NCBI RefSeq assembly: GCF_003991195.1
Contig: NZ_RCWL01000007.1
Span: 124,001 to 188,000 of the forward strand
Source of the DNA: Gynurincola endophyticus
GTDB lineage: Bacteria > Bacteroidota > Bacteroidia > Chitinophagales > Chitinophagaceae
DNA: 64,000 bases
Reading direction: 5' to 3'
Of the stretch, positions 26,169 to 35,306 are shown in pieces (the first letter of the stretch is position 1; every line of letters begins with the position of its first letter). The translations under genes were made by a program, and so were the position numbers. The notes under the pieces were generated by a model. The model did not search any database. It saw nothing but the letters and a program-made list of their open reading frames with translations, and was not told the origin of the DNA.

Positions 26169-26849
26169 TTAATATGATTTTTCTTCAATTTTTCTTATCC
26201 GTATCCATAAGGTGGTAATCCATGTACCTAATAAAGTCCATCCTAATACTGCGGGCCAGAAAATGACTCTCAGGGAGGGATCTAAGCTTGAACCACTTAA
26301 ACCGGGATTACCTTCCGATCCTTGTCCACCAGGGTGTAAAGATTCAACCATCCGGGGTAAGATCATAATTAAAGGAATATAGATAAAGAATGCAAAGACG
26401 TTGTAAACGGCCGATATTCTGGCTCTTTTATCAATATCGGTCACAGCACTTCTCAGAATGAAGTATGCCAGATAAATCATCATGGCTATGGCTACACCTA
26501 ACTGCTTGGGATCGTTATTCCACCAGCTGCCCCAGGTATGTTTAGCCCATATAGAACCCGTGAGCAAACCCAATGCACCGAAAATTGTACCTGTCTGTGC
26601 AAAAGCCTGCGCTTTAATATCACTTTCAATGGTATTCTTCGACAGGTTAATAACAGCATAAACCAAAGACACAAAAAGGAGAATCATTTGCCCAAACCAC
26701 ATCGGAACATGGAAAAAGAAGTTTCTCATTGTCTCATACAAGTTGCTGGTCAGGTACGCTGTTTCATAGGGAAGTTTCACTAAAAAGCCTCCAATGAAAG
26801 TGTACAGTAAAAGCAACACACATAATATTTTCCACCAGTTTCGGCGCAT
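26169..26849 (-). CDS. ccmC: Cytochrome c biogenesis protein CcmC (heme handling)
   Basis: 226-residue membrane protein with six predicted helices. The heme-binding tryptophan-rich WWD-like motif GSIWAKHTWGSWWNND lies in the periplasmic loop; His near FFFHVPMW and LHPGGQG are candidate heme ligands. It delivers heme to CcmE in system I. It forms a two-gene unit with the ccmD-like gene and has its own promoter, although ccmB lies upstream in the same direction. Confidence 0.92.
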   Translation of the reverse strand: MRRNWWKILCVLLLLYTFIGGFLVKLPYETAYLTSNLYETMRNFFFHVPMWFGQMILLFVSLVYAVINLSKNTIESDIKAQAFAQTGTIFGALGLLTGSIWAKHTWGSWWNNDPKQLGVAIAMMIYLAYFILRSAVTDIDKRARISAVYNVFAFFIYIPLIMILPRMVESLHPGGQGSEGNPGLSGSSLDPSLRVIFWPAVLGWTLLGTWITTLWIRIRKIEEKSY

Positions 26850-26899
26850 AATCGGTTGTTGGATGTTGAATCAGCTTTGGTAAGCTGATTTAAAGTGAG

Positions 26900-26929
26900 C
26901 AAAATTAGGGTAACACCTAGTAAATCAAA
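26900..26929 (-). promoter_or_regulatory. Promoter of ccmC-ccmD (TTTG, TAATTTTG)
   Basis: On the reverse strand TTTG (26926-26929) and TAATTTTG (26900-26907) are 18 bases apart, about 45 bp before ccmC. Confidence 0.65.
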
Positions 26930-27073
26930 AATTTCAATCATTAAATTATTTAAAGCAACGTTAATGTTTTGGAACTATTAATAGTTGCTTTATTAGTAAT
27001 TATTAATGGTTTGATGTTTTCTTTTAAATGCAATTTAAAGAACTTCGGGTTTCCCCCGTTTTCTACAATTTTT

Positions 27074-27724
27074 TTAGTCTTTCCATAAAAATGGAAATAA
27101 TATTACGGCTAAAGCCAATATCAATAAATTAAATCCTATTAGCAATGCTATCAACGTGCTTAAGCCACTTTGTATTATATCGCTGAATGCAATATTGCTG
27201 ATCCGCATGAGTAATTGCAGTTGCGGAATGATTAAGGGAAATCCCATGATGGCCATCAATGCCGCATTTTGCTGAGCCCGTGCCGCTATTGCCGCTAAAA
27301 AAGTGAATACCAGGCTCAAACTGGCACCACCGATCAATGCAATACCCCAAAAAATAAAAGGTGATTCAATGGGTAAGCCGAACAAAACAAAGAATAACAA
27401 TAAACTCACTGAGCTCATTGTCATCATCAGTAATATATTAAAGATCAGTTTTGCAATAATAAAGTGTCTTGGGCCGGCTATTGTGTAGAAATAATACATT
27501 CTGCCATTACTCTCCTGTAAAAAACTTTTGGCAACGGCATTTACACAAATGAAGATCTGTATCATCCAGTACAAACCGTTCCATACTTTTTCTTCAGGCT
27601 GGTCGATAGCCATTTTTAAAACAAAAATGGTAGATACTACATACAATAATACGCCGTACAGAGAGTATTGCTGGCGTATTTCCAGTAAAAAATCTTTTCG
27701 TATCAGTGTAAGAATATGTTTCAT
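27074..27724 (-). CDS. ccmB: Heme exporter protein CcmB
   Basis: 216 residues with six membrane helices and the typical start LTLIRKDFLLEIRQQYSLYG. It is the permease part of the CcmAB ABC transporter of cytochrome c maturation. The ATPase CcmA is not in this window and must be encoded elsewhere. Only 3 bp separate it from the upstream thymidine kinase, so the two are probably co-transcribed although unrelated in function. Confidence 0.9.
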   Translation of the reverse strand: MKHILTLIRKDFLLEIRQQYSLYGVLLYVVSTIFVLKMAIDQPEEKVWNGLYWMIQIFICVNAVAKSFLQESNGRMYYFYTIAGPRHFIIAKLIFNILLMMTMSSVSLLLFFVLFGLPIESPFIFWGIALIGGASLSLVFTFLAAIAARAQQNAALMAIMGFPLIIPQLQLLMRISNIAFSDIIQSGLSTLIALLIGFNLLILALAVILFPFLWKD

Positions 27725-27727
27725 TTC

Positions 27728-28297
27728 TTAGCTATGGTAGCACTTTCTGCATCTTGGTTCGTAAATATCTTTTTCACCCAATAATATCTGAGCATCATTG
27801 TTGGCAGCGCTTCTGCGATAAGAGAAGTTGGCAATGTCACCGCATTGTACGCAAATCGCATGCAGTTTGGTGATAAAATCTGCCCGGGCAAGTAAATTAG
27901 GCATTTGTCCGAAAGGGCGTTTCAGATAATCCATATCCAGACCGGCAACAATTACCCTGATGCCTTTTAATGCCAGTTGATCACAAACATCCGGTAATTG
28001 GTCGTCGAAGAATTGTGCTTCATCTATGCCTACTACGTCTACATGGCTGGCCATCAGTAAAATGGTTTGCGAGTTTTCTACCGGGGTAGAAGGGATGCTG
28101 GTTTCATCATGGCTCACAATGTTCATTTCATCATAGCGGGTATCAATGGTCGGTTTAAAAATCTCTACCTGAAGGTTAGCAATTTTAGCCCTTTTTAATC
28201 GTCTGATCAGCTCTTCGGTTTTACCAGAAAACATAGAACCGCAAATGACTTCTATATAACCTCTCTTAATTCCTGATATATTGGGTTCAATAAACAT
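27728..28297 (-). CDS. tdk: Thymidine kinase (type II)
   Basis: 189 residues. It phosphorylates thymidine to dTMP in the salvage pathway. Walker A GSMFSGKT, the lid and Mg site [11 protein letters not shown], and the zinc ribbon built from CVQCGD and CRKCYHS are all present. Length and order fit the Tdk tetramer type. First gene of a probable tdk-ccmB unit, divergent from the next gene. Confidence 0.95.
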   Translation of the reverse strand: MFIEPNISGIKRGYIEVICGSMFSGKTEELIRRLKRAKIANLQVEIFKPTIDTRYDEMNIVSHDETSIPSTPVENSQTILLMASHVDVVGIDEAQFFDDQLPDVCDQLALKGIRVIVAGLDMDYLKRPFGQMPNLLARADFITKLHAICVQCGDIANFSYRRSAANNDAQILLGEKDIYEPRCRKCYHS

Positions 28298-28360
28298 CTA
28301 CAAATAGGTATAATAATTGTTAACTTTACGGAAATAATTAATTTATATCTCAAAATTGTT

Positions 28361-29098
28361 ATGGAGCGTTTACAACAATTAATCGGCAAATTAAACGAAC
28401 AATTCGGACAAAATGCCGATCCTGCTCAATTATTAGTTACAATAAAACTGATAGAGGCAGAATTAGTTCGCAAAACAGCCAGTCAATTTGAAAATAGTCA
28501 GGTTGAGTCAAAGTCGCGTATTGCTGTGGTAATGCCGGCCGCTGCACCTGTCTATGTACCTACGCAACCCGAGATAGTAGAAAAACCTAAGGAAGAGGTA
28601 CCGTTCACTCCCCCGCCTGTATCGGTAGAAGTTCCGTCTGTGATAGAGCAGTTTGTGCAGGAAGAACAAGACGAAACGGAAGAAACTGTTGCCAATGCGC
28701 TCGACACCATCAATCCGTTGGTAGAAGTACCGACACTTGCTCACCAGCAAGTGATTAAAGAACTCAATGAAATAATCGGTTCCACCGGCACTTCCGCTTC
28801 ATTAAACGATCGGTTGAAATCTGATCAGATGGAACTGGGCCTGAAACTCAATTCAACAGCTCCCGTAAAAGATCTTAAAAAGGCAATCGGTATTAATGAG
28901 CGATACACCTTTATTAATGAACTGTTTAGAGGAGATGAAGCAATGTTTGAAAGAAGTCTTAAAACGATCAACTCCTTTAAAATATATGCAGAAGCAGCAT
29001 ATTGGATAGAACGCGAACTGAAAGTAAAACAAGGATGGGACGAAGGAAAGCCTGTTACCCAGGAGTTTTACCTGTTAGTGAAAAGGCGTTTTCAGTAA
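28361..29098 (+). CDS. Bacteroidota-conserved protein of unknown function
   Basis: 245 residues. I recognise the C-terminal block (LKKAIGINERYTFINELFRGD, about residues 172-240) as common in Bacteroidota genomes but know no function for it. The N-terminal 60 residues look helical (MERLQQLIGKLNEQFG). The middle is a low-complexity stretch rich in Pro, Val and Glu. No membrane segment or signal peptide. The last 44 bp overlap the end of the convergent Kdo transferase gene. Confidence 0.75.
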   Translation: MERLQQLIGKLNEQFGQNADPAQLLVTIKLIEAELVRKTASQFENSQVESKSRIAVVMPAAAPVYVPTQPEIVEKPKEEVPFTPPPVSVEVPSVIEQFVQEEQDETEETVANALDTINPLVEVPTLAHQQVIKELNEIIGSTGTSASLNDRLKSDQMELGLKLNSTAPVKDLKKAIGINERYTFINELFRGDEAMFERSLKTINSFKIYAEAAYWIERELKVKQGWDEGKPVTQEFYLLVKRRFQ

Positions 29099-30335
29099 TA
29101 AAATGCATGATTTTCGCAGTTGCCCCGGTTTGCGATTGAACATATTCACCTGCTTCACGGCAGGTTTTTTTGTATAAAGCCTCCTCTTTAAATAAAAGAT
29201 TCAATACTTCTTCCAGTTCCAGTGCCGTACTTACCGAATAGGCGATCTGCCGCTCTACCATTGCTTTTGCTTCGGCGAACTTTTCATAAACAGGTCCGAA
29301 TACGACCGGCTTGCCATAAACTGCCGCTTCCAGTGTATTATGAATACCCGATTTATTGAATCCGCCTCCTATATAAGTAATAGATGCATATTGATATAAC
29401 GACGCCAGCATACCAATATTATCTATAATGAGGGTATGTGCAGTAATTGATTGGGCCGGATTTTTAATTAATTCAGAATAACGGATCGTATTTTTGAACA
29501 ACTGTTCAATGTCTTTCAAATGTTCTTCATCTATCTCGTGGGCAGCAATAATGAACCGGATCGAATTATTAACATTAATATAATGACTTAGTATTTCCTC
29601 GTCGGCTTCCCAGGTACTGCCGGCTACAATAACCTGATAACCATTGCAAAATGATTGAACAGCAGGAAAATTTTTGGCTTCTCTGGCAATGGCGGTTACT
29701 CTGTCAAACCGGGTGTCATTGGTGATGGTAATTTTTTCTTCACGAATATTGATACTTCGTAATAATGAAGCGGAAGATTCGTTTTGTACAAAAAAATGGG
29801 TAAAAGCGTCCAGCATATAGCGGTGTAAACGTCCCCATGGTTTAAAAAATGCCTGGCTCTTGCGGTAAATTCCCGAAACCATCAGAACCGGAATATTCCT
29901 TTTCCTGAGTTGTGTAAGATAGTGGTACCAATATTCGTATTTAACCCACAAAACCAATTGAGGATTAATTAATTCAATGAACTTTTGGGCATTTTTTTTG
30001 CTATCCATCGGCAAGTATATTACCAGATCGGCTCCGGAGTAGTTTTTGCGGATTTCATAGCCGGAAGGAGAAAAGAAGGTAAGTACAATTTTTGCTGAAG
30101 GGTATCGGTCTTTAAAGGCCTCTAAAACCGGTCGCCCCTGTTCAAATTCACCTAAAGAAGCACAATGCATCCAGATGGTGAAGCTGTCAGCAGATTTTAA
30201 CGAAATGTTTTCAAGCCGCGAAGGCCAGTTTTGCCTGCCCTTTTTCCAGGCGGCAGCTTTACGGTTCCAAAGCGCAACTATATGAATGCCTATAAGATAT
30301 AGTTTACAAAATAAATTATATATAAATAAATGCAA
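29055..30335 (-). CDS. waaA: 3-deoxy-D-manno-octulosonic acid (Kdo) transferase
   Basis: 426-residue GT-B enzyme at the inner membrane that adds Kdo from CMP-Kdo to lipid A precursor. The N-terminal helix anchors it. The acceptor-binding/catalytic segment HCASLGEFEQGRPVLE holds the catalytic Glu (E63 by family comparison). The donor half has VAGSTWEADEEIL, YIGGGFNKSGIHNTLEAAVYGKPVVFGP. No ATG fits; the first in-frame codon after a stop is TTG at 30335, with a TACTTTTG box 20 bp upstream. Its presence shows an outer membrane with LPS or LOS. Confidence 0.93.
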   Translation of the reverse strand: MHLFIYNLFCKLYLIGIHIVALWNRKAAAWKKGRQNWPSRLENISLKSADSFTIWMHCASLGEFEQGRPVLEAFKDRYPSAKIVLTFFSPSGYEIRKNYSGADLVIYLPMDSKKNAQKFIELINPQLVLWVKYEYWYHYLTQLRKRNIPVLMVSGIYRKSQAFFKPWGRLHRYMLDAFTHFFVQNESSASLLRSINIREEKITITNDTRFDRVTAIAREAKNFPAVQSFCNGYQVIVAGSTWEADEEILSHYINVNNSIRFIIAAHEIDEEHLKDIEQLFKNTIRYSELIKNPAQSITAHTLIIDNIGMLASLYQYASITYIGGGFNKSGIHNTLEAAVYGKPVVFGPVYEKFAEAKAMVERQIAYSVSTALELEEVLNLLFKEEALYKKTCREAGEYVQSQTGATAKIMHFITENAFSLTGKTPG

Positions 30336-30356
30336 AGTCGAAAAGTTTTAACTTAG

Positions 30357-30364
30357 CAAAAGTA
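30357..30364 (-). promoter_or_regulatory. -7 box TACTTTTG for waaA
   Basis: Reverse-strand match to TAnnTTTG about 20 bp before the TTG start. No clear -33 box. Confidence 0.5.
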
Positions 30365-30400
30365 AATTTAAATCTTTAGAAACCTACCACTTATACAGGA

Positions 30401-30431
30401 TTGTAGAAACCAGTTTTTTACAGTAGGTTTG
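30401..30431 (+). promoter_or_regulatory. Promoter of the surface-polysaccharide operon (TTG, TAGGTTTG)
   Basis: TTG (30401-30403) and TAGGTTTG (30424-30431) stand 20 bases apart, 30 bp before the first gene. It is the only good promoter match found for the eight-gene run to 39083. Confidence 0.65.
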
Positions 30432-30461
30432 TGCCCCTTTTAAACACAAATTGAATTACTT

Positions 30462-31592
30462 ATGCGGCCAATACAAATGGTTGATTTAAAGCAACAGTAT
30501 AATCATATCCAGAACGAGGTGAAAGCGGCGATTGATGAGGTTTTGCAAAGTGCCGGATTTATTAATGGTAAAGCTGTTCAGGATTTTACACAATCTCTTT
30601 CTCAATATTTATCTGTTAAACATGTGATTCCTTGTGCAAATGGCACAGATGCTTTGCAAATTGCCTTGATGGCTTTGGGTTTAGAACCGGGCGACGAGGT
30701 AATTACTCCTTCTTTTACTTTTATTGCCACTACTGAAGTGATTGCTTTACTCAAGCTGAAACCGGTTTTTGTAGATGTGGATCCGGAAACATTCTGTATT
30801 GAGCCTTCGGCAATAGAAAAAGCTATTACTCCAAAAACGAAAGCAATCGTTCCTGTACATTTATATGGTCAGGCAGCTAATATGGAAGCGATTATGAAAA
30901 TTGCTTCAGCTCACGGATTGTATGTAATAGAAGATAATGCACAGGCAATCGGTTCTTCCTTTACCTTTGCAAACGGTGAAACTAAAAAGGCCGGTACCAT
31001 CGGTCATATTGGTGCAACATCTTTCTTTCCGTCTAAAAATTTAGGCTGTTATGGCGATGGTGGTGCAATATTCACCAACGATGATACGTTAGCTGACAAG
31101 ATAAAAATGATTGCAAATCACGGCCAGAGTAAACGCTATTATCATGATGTAGTGGGTTGCAACAGCCGCTTGGATAGCGTACAGGCTGCGGTTTTAAATG
31201 TAAAATTACCGCGTCTGGATGACTATATAAAAGCACGTCAGGCAGCAGCTGATTTTTACGACAAGGCCTTTGCCGGTCTGTCGTCTGTCACCACTCCTGT
31301 ACGCGCAAATTACAGCGATCATGTGTTTCATCAATATACCATCTTATTGGAAGGAGTAGATCGGAATGCCCTGAATGAGCACCTGGCATCCAGAAATATC
31401 CCTTCAATGATTTATTATCCAGTACCTGCACACCGTCAAAAAATGTTCGAATCTTTTGGTGGAAGTGAATATGAATTACCTGTCACAGATTGGTTAACGC
31501 AAAGATGTTTGTCATTGCCAATGCATACCGAATTGGATCAGGAACAATTAGCGTTTATTACCGAATCTGTAATTGATTTTATAAAAAAATAA
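30462..31592 (+). CDS. DegT/DnrJ/EryC1/StrS sugar aminotransferase
   Basis: 376-residue PLP enzyme that turns a keto-sugar nucleotide into an amino sugar. The internal aldimine Lys is K192 in FPSKNLGCYGDGG; D158 in VIEDNAQAIG stacks on the cofactor; CANGTDALQIAL binds phosphate. It resembles the WbpE/QdtB/DesV group. First gene of the polysaccharide operon, next to two UDP-sugar dehydrogenases, so its substrate may be a 3-keto or 4-keto UDP- or dTDP-sugar (inference). No matching N-acyltransferase was found in the window. Confidence 0.92.
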   Translation: MRPIQMVDLKQQYNHIQNEVKAAIDEVLQSAGFINGKAVQDFTQSLSQYLSVKHVIPCANGTDALQIALMALGLEPGDEVITPSFTFIATTEVIALLKLKPVFVDVDPETFCIEPSAIEKAITPKTKAIVPVHLYGQAANMEAIMKIASAHGLYVIEDNAQAIGSSFTFANGETKKAGTIGHIGATSFFPSKNLGCYGDGGAIFTNDDTLADKIKMIANHGQSKRYYHDVVGCNSRLDSVQAAVLNVKLPRLDDYIKARQAAADFYDKAFAGLSSVTTPVRANYSDHVFHQYTILLEGVDRNALNEHLASRNIPSMIYYPVPAHRQKMFESFGGSEYELPVTDWLTQRCLSLPMHTELDQEQLAFITESVIDFIKK

Positions 31593-31637
31593 GCCCTTAA
31601 TAACCTTGACCTTAACCCAAAAAAAATAGATTCATTT

Positions 31638-32960
31638 ATGAAAATTGCAGTCGTTGGTACTGGATATGTTGGTCTAGTAACCGGTACTTGTTTCGCAGAA
31701 ACAGGTAATGAAGTTGTTTGTGTTGATATTGATCAGAATAAAGTAAATAAATTAACAAACGGTCAAATCACCATTTATGAACCAGGTCTTGAGAAGCTAT
31801 TCTTGCGAAATCTGAAAGAAGACCGTTTACGTTTTACCACTGATTTAGCTGCCGGTGTAAAAGATGCTGCTATTATTTTCCTTGCATTACCAACTCCTCC
31901 GGGCGAAGACGGTTCTGCCGATTTAAAATACGTTTTAGGGGTAGCTGAAGATTTAGGAAAAATTCTTACTGACTATAAAGTTATTGTTGATAAAAGTACT
32001 GTTCCTGTAGGAACCGCTGAAAAAGTTCATGCAGCTGTTGCTAAAAACTTTAAAGGCGAATTCGATGTGGTTTCAAATCCTGAATTTTTACGTGAAGGTG
32101 TTGCTGTTGATGACTTCATGAAACCCGACCGCGTTGTAATCGGTGCTGCTACGGAAAGAGCTGCAAAATTAATGGGTGAATTATATGCTCCATTCGTTCG
32201 TTCTGGTAACCCGATTATCTATATGGATGTTCGTTCTGCAGAATTAACTAAATATGCAGCGAACTCTTTCCTTGCAACCAAAATCTCTTTCATGAATGAA
32301 ATCGCCCAGCTGTGTGAGCGTCTGGGAGCTGATGTTGATATGGTTCGTAAAGGAGTAGGTAGCGATGACAGAATCGGTAAAAGATTCTTATTCCCTGGTA
32401 TCGGATACGGTGGTAGCTGTTTCCCTAAAGATGTACAGGCATTGGTGAAATCTTCTACAGAAGTGAGTTATGATTTCAAAATACTGAATGCTGTAATGGA
32501 TGTAAATGAACGTCAGAAATTACACCTGTTACCAAAAATAAACGAATATTTCAAAGGCAATCTGAAAGGAAAAACTTTTGCTTTGTGGGGACTGGCATTT
32601 AAACCTAATACTGATGATATCCGCGAAGCTCCGGCTTTATATATCATCGATGAGTTAATCAATGCAGGTGCCAAAGTAGTAGTGTTCGACCCGGAAGCTA
32701 TGAATAATGTAAAAGGTCTATTAGGGGATAAAATCACTTATGCTGCTAATCAATATGATTGTTTAGATGGCGCTGATGCATTAATTATTGCTACAGAATG
32801 GAATGAATTCAGAACCCCTGACTTTTTGAAAATGGTGAAAGCGCTAAAATCTAAAGTGATTTTTGACGGCCGTAACTTATTCGAAACAGATGCTATCAGA
32901 GATCTTGGATTCTATTATGTTAGTATCGGTAGAGCTATTGCTGATCCTTCAAAAAAATAA
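31638..32960 (+). CDS. ugd: UDP-glucose 6-dehydrogenase
   Basis: 440 residues. Oxidises UDP-glucose twice to UDP-glucuronate with NAD. Rossmann start VVGTGYVGLVTG (5-16), conserved STVPVGT, the catalytic Cys261 in GYGGSCFPKD, and a C-terminal UDP-binding domain (FDGRNLFE). The next gene, 8 bp on, uses its product: a UDP-glucuronate decarboxylase, so the pair makes UDP-xylose. Confidence 0.96.
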   Translation: MKIAVVGTGYVGLVTGTCFAETGNEVVCVDIDQNKVNKLTNGQITIYEPGLEKLFLRNLKEDRLRFTTDLAAGVKDAAIIFLALPTPPGEDGSADLKYVLGVAEDLGKILTDYKVIVDKSTVPVGTAEKVHAAVAKNFKGEFDVVSNPEFLREGVAVDDFMKPDRVVIGAATERAAKLMGELYAPFVRSGNPIIYMDVRSAELTKYAANSFLATKISFMNEIAQLCERLGADVDMVRKGVGSDDRIGKRFLFPGIGYGGSCFPKDVQALVKSSTEVSYDFKILNAVMDVNERQKLHLLPKINEYFKGNLKGKTFALWGLAFKPNTDDIREAPALYIIDELINAGAKVVVFDPEAMNNVKGLLGDKITYAANQYDCLDGADALIIATEWNEFRTPDFLKMVKALKSKVIFDGRNLFETDAIRDLGFYYVSIGRAIADPSKK

Positions 32961-32967
32961 TTAAACT

Positions 32968-33948
32968 ATGAGTCGTAAAAGAGTTCTTATAACCGGTGCT
33001 GCAGGATTTTTAGGTTCACATCTTTGTGACAAGTTTATTGCAGAAGGATTTCATGTAATTGCAATGGATAACCTGATCACAGGAGATCTTAAAAATATTG
33101 AACACCTGTTTAAGCTGGAACAATTCGAATATTATCATCATGACGTGAGTAAGTTTATTCACGTACCGGGTGAATTAGATTATATTTTGCATTTTGCTTC
33201 TCCGGCTAGTCCGATCGATTACCTGAAAATTCCTATTCAAACATTAAAAGTAGGATCATTAGGAACGCATAACTGTTTGGGACTGGCACGTGCAAAAAAA
33301 GCCCGTATCCTCGTTGCTTCAACTTCTGAAGTTTACGGAGATCCGAATGTACATCCTCAGAATGAAGACTATTGGGGAAATGTAAACCCGATCGGTCCGA
33401 GAGGAGTATATGACGAAGCAAAACGTTTCCAGGAAGCCATTACCATGGCTTACCATACTTTCCATGCCGTAGAAACAAGAATCGTGAGAATCTTTAATAC
33501 TTACGGCCCGAGAATGCGATTGAACGACGGGAGAGCATTACCGGCATTTATCGGACAAGCTTTAAGAGGTGAAGATCTGACTGTATTTGGAGACGGGTCA
33601 CAAACCAGAAGTTTCTGTTATGTTTCTGATCTGATTGATGGAATCTACAGACTGCTGATGAGTGATTATATCTATCCGGTAAACGTAGGTAATCCTTCTG
33701 AAATAACTTTAAAAGAGTTTGCTGAAGAAGTAATTGCTTTAACCGGAACCAGCCAGAAAATTATTTATAAAGAATTACCGAAAGACGATCCTAAGCAACG
33801 CCGCCCGGATATTACCCGTGCAAAAGAAATACTTGGATGGGAACCGAAAGTTGACCGTGCCGAAGGATTGAAGCGGACTTATGAATACTTTAAAAATCTT
33901 CCTCAGGAAGAATGGTTCAAGCAACCGAAAGAATTTAAAAGTTACTAA
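32968..33948 (+). CDS. UDP-glucuronate decarboxylase (UDP-xylose synthase)
   Basis: 326-residue extended short-chain dehydrogenase. NAD loop [10 protein letters not shown] (10-19), [10 protein letters not shown], the catalytic STSEVYGDP and YDEAKRFQE (YxxxK), and [13 protein letters not shown] match the UXS family strongly. It converts UDP-glucuronate to UDP-xylose. Coupled to ugd. Downstream lies a perfect inverted repeat that splits the operon. Confidence 0.94.
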   Translation: MSRKRVLITGAAGFLGSHLCDKFIAEGFHVIAMDNLITGDLKNIEHLFKLEQFEYYHHDVSKFIHVPGELDYILHFASPASPIDYLKIPIQTLKVGSLGTHNCLGLARAKKARILVASTSEVYGDPNVHPQNEDYWGNVNPIGPRGVYDEAKRFQEAITMAYHTFHAVETRIVRIFNTYGPRMRLNDGRALPAFIGQALRGEDLTVFGDGSQTRSFCYVSDLIDGIYRLLMSDYIYPVNVGNPSEITLKEFAEEVIALTGTSQKIIYKELPKDDPKQRRPDITRAKEILGWEPKVDRAEGLKRTYEYFKNLPQEEWFKQPKEFKSY

Positions 33949-33956
33949 AGAAATAT

Positions 33957-33996
33957 AACATGATTGATCAGCCCCGACAGGCTGATCAATCATGTT
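33957..33996. repeat. Perfect 17-bp inverted repeat inside the polysaccharide operon
   Basis: The arms AACATGATTGATCAGCC and GGCTGATCAATCATGTT enclose the loop CCGACA. No T-run follows, so it is a poor terminator. It lies between the UDP-xylose pair and the second dehydrogenase. Possible roles are RNA processing, stability, or tuning expression of the second half. Confidence 0.85.
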
Positions 33997-34028
33997 AATC
34001 AATATTCTATAAAAGTTGTACATCAATC

Positions 34029-35306
34029 ATGTATTTATCACTTCAGAAAAAAGAAAAAAAACTTGCTGTAATCGGATTAGGATATGTAGGATTACCGATA
34101 GCGCTGGAATTTGCAAAGCATTTTAGCGTAATCGGCTTTGATATTAATCAGAAACGTATCGACATGATGCGTAATAAAAAAGATCCTAGTAATGAATTAG
34201 AGTCAGATGCGTTTGACGGATGTGATATCAGTTTCACTGCTGATCTTGATGAGTTAAAGCAAGCTAACTTTTTTATAGTTGCAGTACCGACCCCCGTAGA
34301 TAAATACAATGTTCCTGATTTAACCCCGTTAGAAAAAGCTTCCGAAACAATCGGAAAAGTTTTAAAAAAAGGTGACTACGTAGTATATGAATCTACCACT
34401 TATCCCGGATGTACAGAAGATGATTGTTTACCAATATTAGAAAGCATTTCAGGATTAAAGTTGGGCGATTTTAAGCTGGGCTATTCACCAGAACGTATTA
34501 ACCCGGGCGATAAAGTACATACTTTATCAAACGTGGTAAAAGTTGTTTCAGGGTCTGATAAAGAAGCTTTGGATGTAATTGCGCAGGTTTACGAAACTGT
34601 TGTTAAAGCAGGCGTACACAGAGCTTCTTGTATTAAAGTGGCTGAAGCGAGTAAAATTGTTGAAAATACACAACGCGACCTGAACATTGCGTTAATGAAT
34701 GAACTCTCTATTATTTTTGATAAAATAGGTATCAATACTTTCGAAGTACTGGAAGCCGCCGGCACCAAATGGAACTTTCTGAAGTTTCAACCCGGTTTGG
34801 TAGGAGGGCATTGTATCGGTGTAGATCCTTATTATCTGACCTATAAATCTTCTGCCTTAGGTTATGAATCAAAAGTAATCTCTGCCAGCAGATTCATCAA
34901 TGATGATATGGCAAAATATGTTGCCAGAAAAATCATTACCCACGTACTGCGTAACTCGAACGAACCAAAAGTTCTGGTAAAAGGATTAACATTTAAAGAA
35001 AATGTCAGCGATATTCGTAACTCTAAAATTGTTGAAACTGTAAAGGAGTTAATCGCTTTTAATATTAAAGTAGATCTTGAAGATCCATATGCGGAGGCTG
35101 AAGAAGTATTGGAAGAATACGGACTGCAGCTGTCTGAAAAAACAAATAAAAAGTATGATGCAGTAATTATTACTGTTCCGCACAAACCATATACCGAATT
35201 ATCGCAGAAAGATTTTGAGGATATTACACATCCTCATGCATTGATCGCTGATTTGAAAGGTATATTCAAAAACAAAATTCCTACAAGAAAATATTGGAGT
35301 TTATAA
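34029..35306 (+). CDS. Nucleotide-sugar dehydrogenase (WbpA/TviB/WbpO type)
   Basis: 425 residues. A second, distinct UDP-sugar 6-dehydrogenase. NAD loop VIGLGYVGLPIALEF, conserved VPTPVD, ESTTYPGCTED and catalytic Cys262 in GGHCIGVDPYYL place it with enzymes that oxidise UDP-GlcNAc or UDP-GalNAc to the uronic acid, rather than UDP-glucose. The sugar it uses cannot be settled by eye. The stop codon overlaps the next start (TAATG), indicating translational coupling with rmlB. Confidence 0.92.
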   Translation: MYLSLQKKEKKLAVIGLGYVGLPIALEFAKHFSVIGFDINQKRIDMMRNKKDPSNELESDAFDGCDISFTADLDELKQANFFIVAVPTPVDKYNVPDLTPLEKASETIGKVLKKGDYVVYESTTYPGCTEDDCLPILESISGLKLGDFKLGYSPERINPGDKVHTLSNVVKVVSGSDKEALDVIAQVYETVVKAGVHRASCIKVAEASKIVENTQRDLNIALMNELSIIFDKIGINTFEVLEAAGTKWNFLKFQPGLVGGHCIGVDPYYLTYKSSALGYESKVISASRFINDDMAKYVARKIITHVLRNSNEPKVLVKGLTFKENVSDIRNSKIVETVKELIAFNIKVDLEDPYAEAEEVLEEYGLQLSEKTNKKYDAVIITVPHKPYTELSQKDFEDITHPHALIADLKGIFKNKIPTRKYWSL

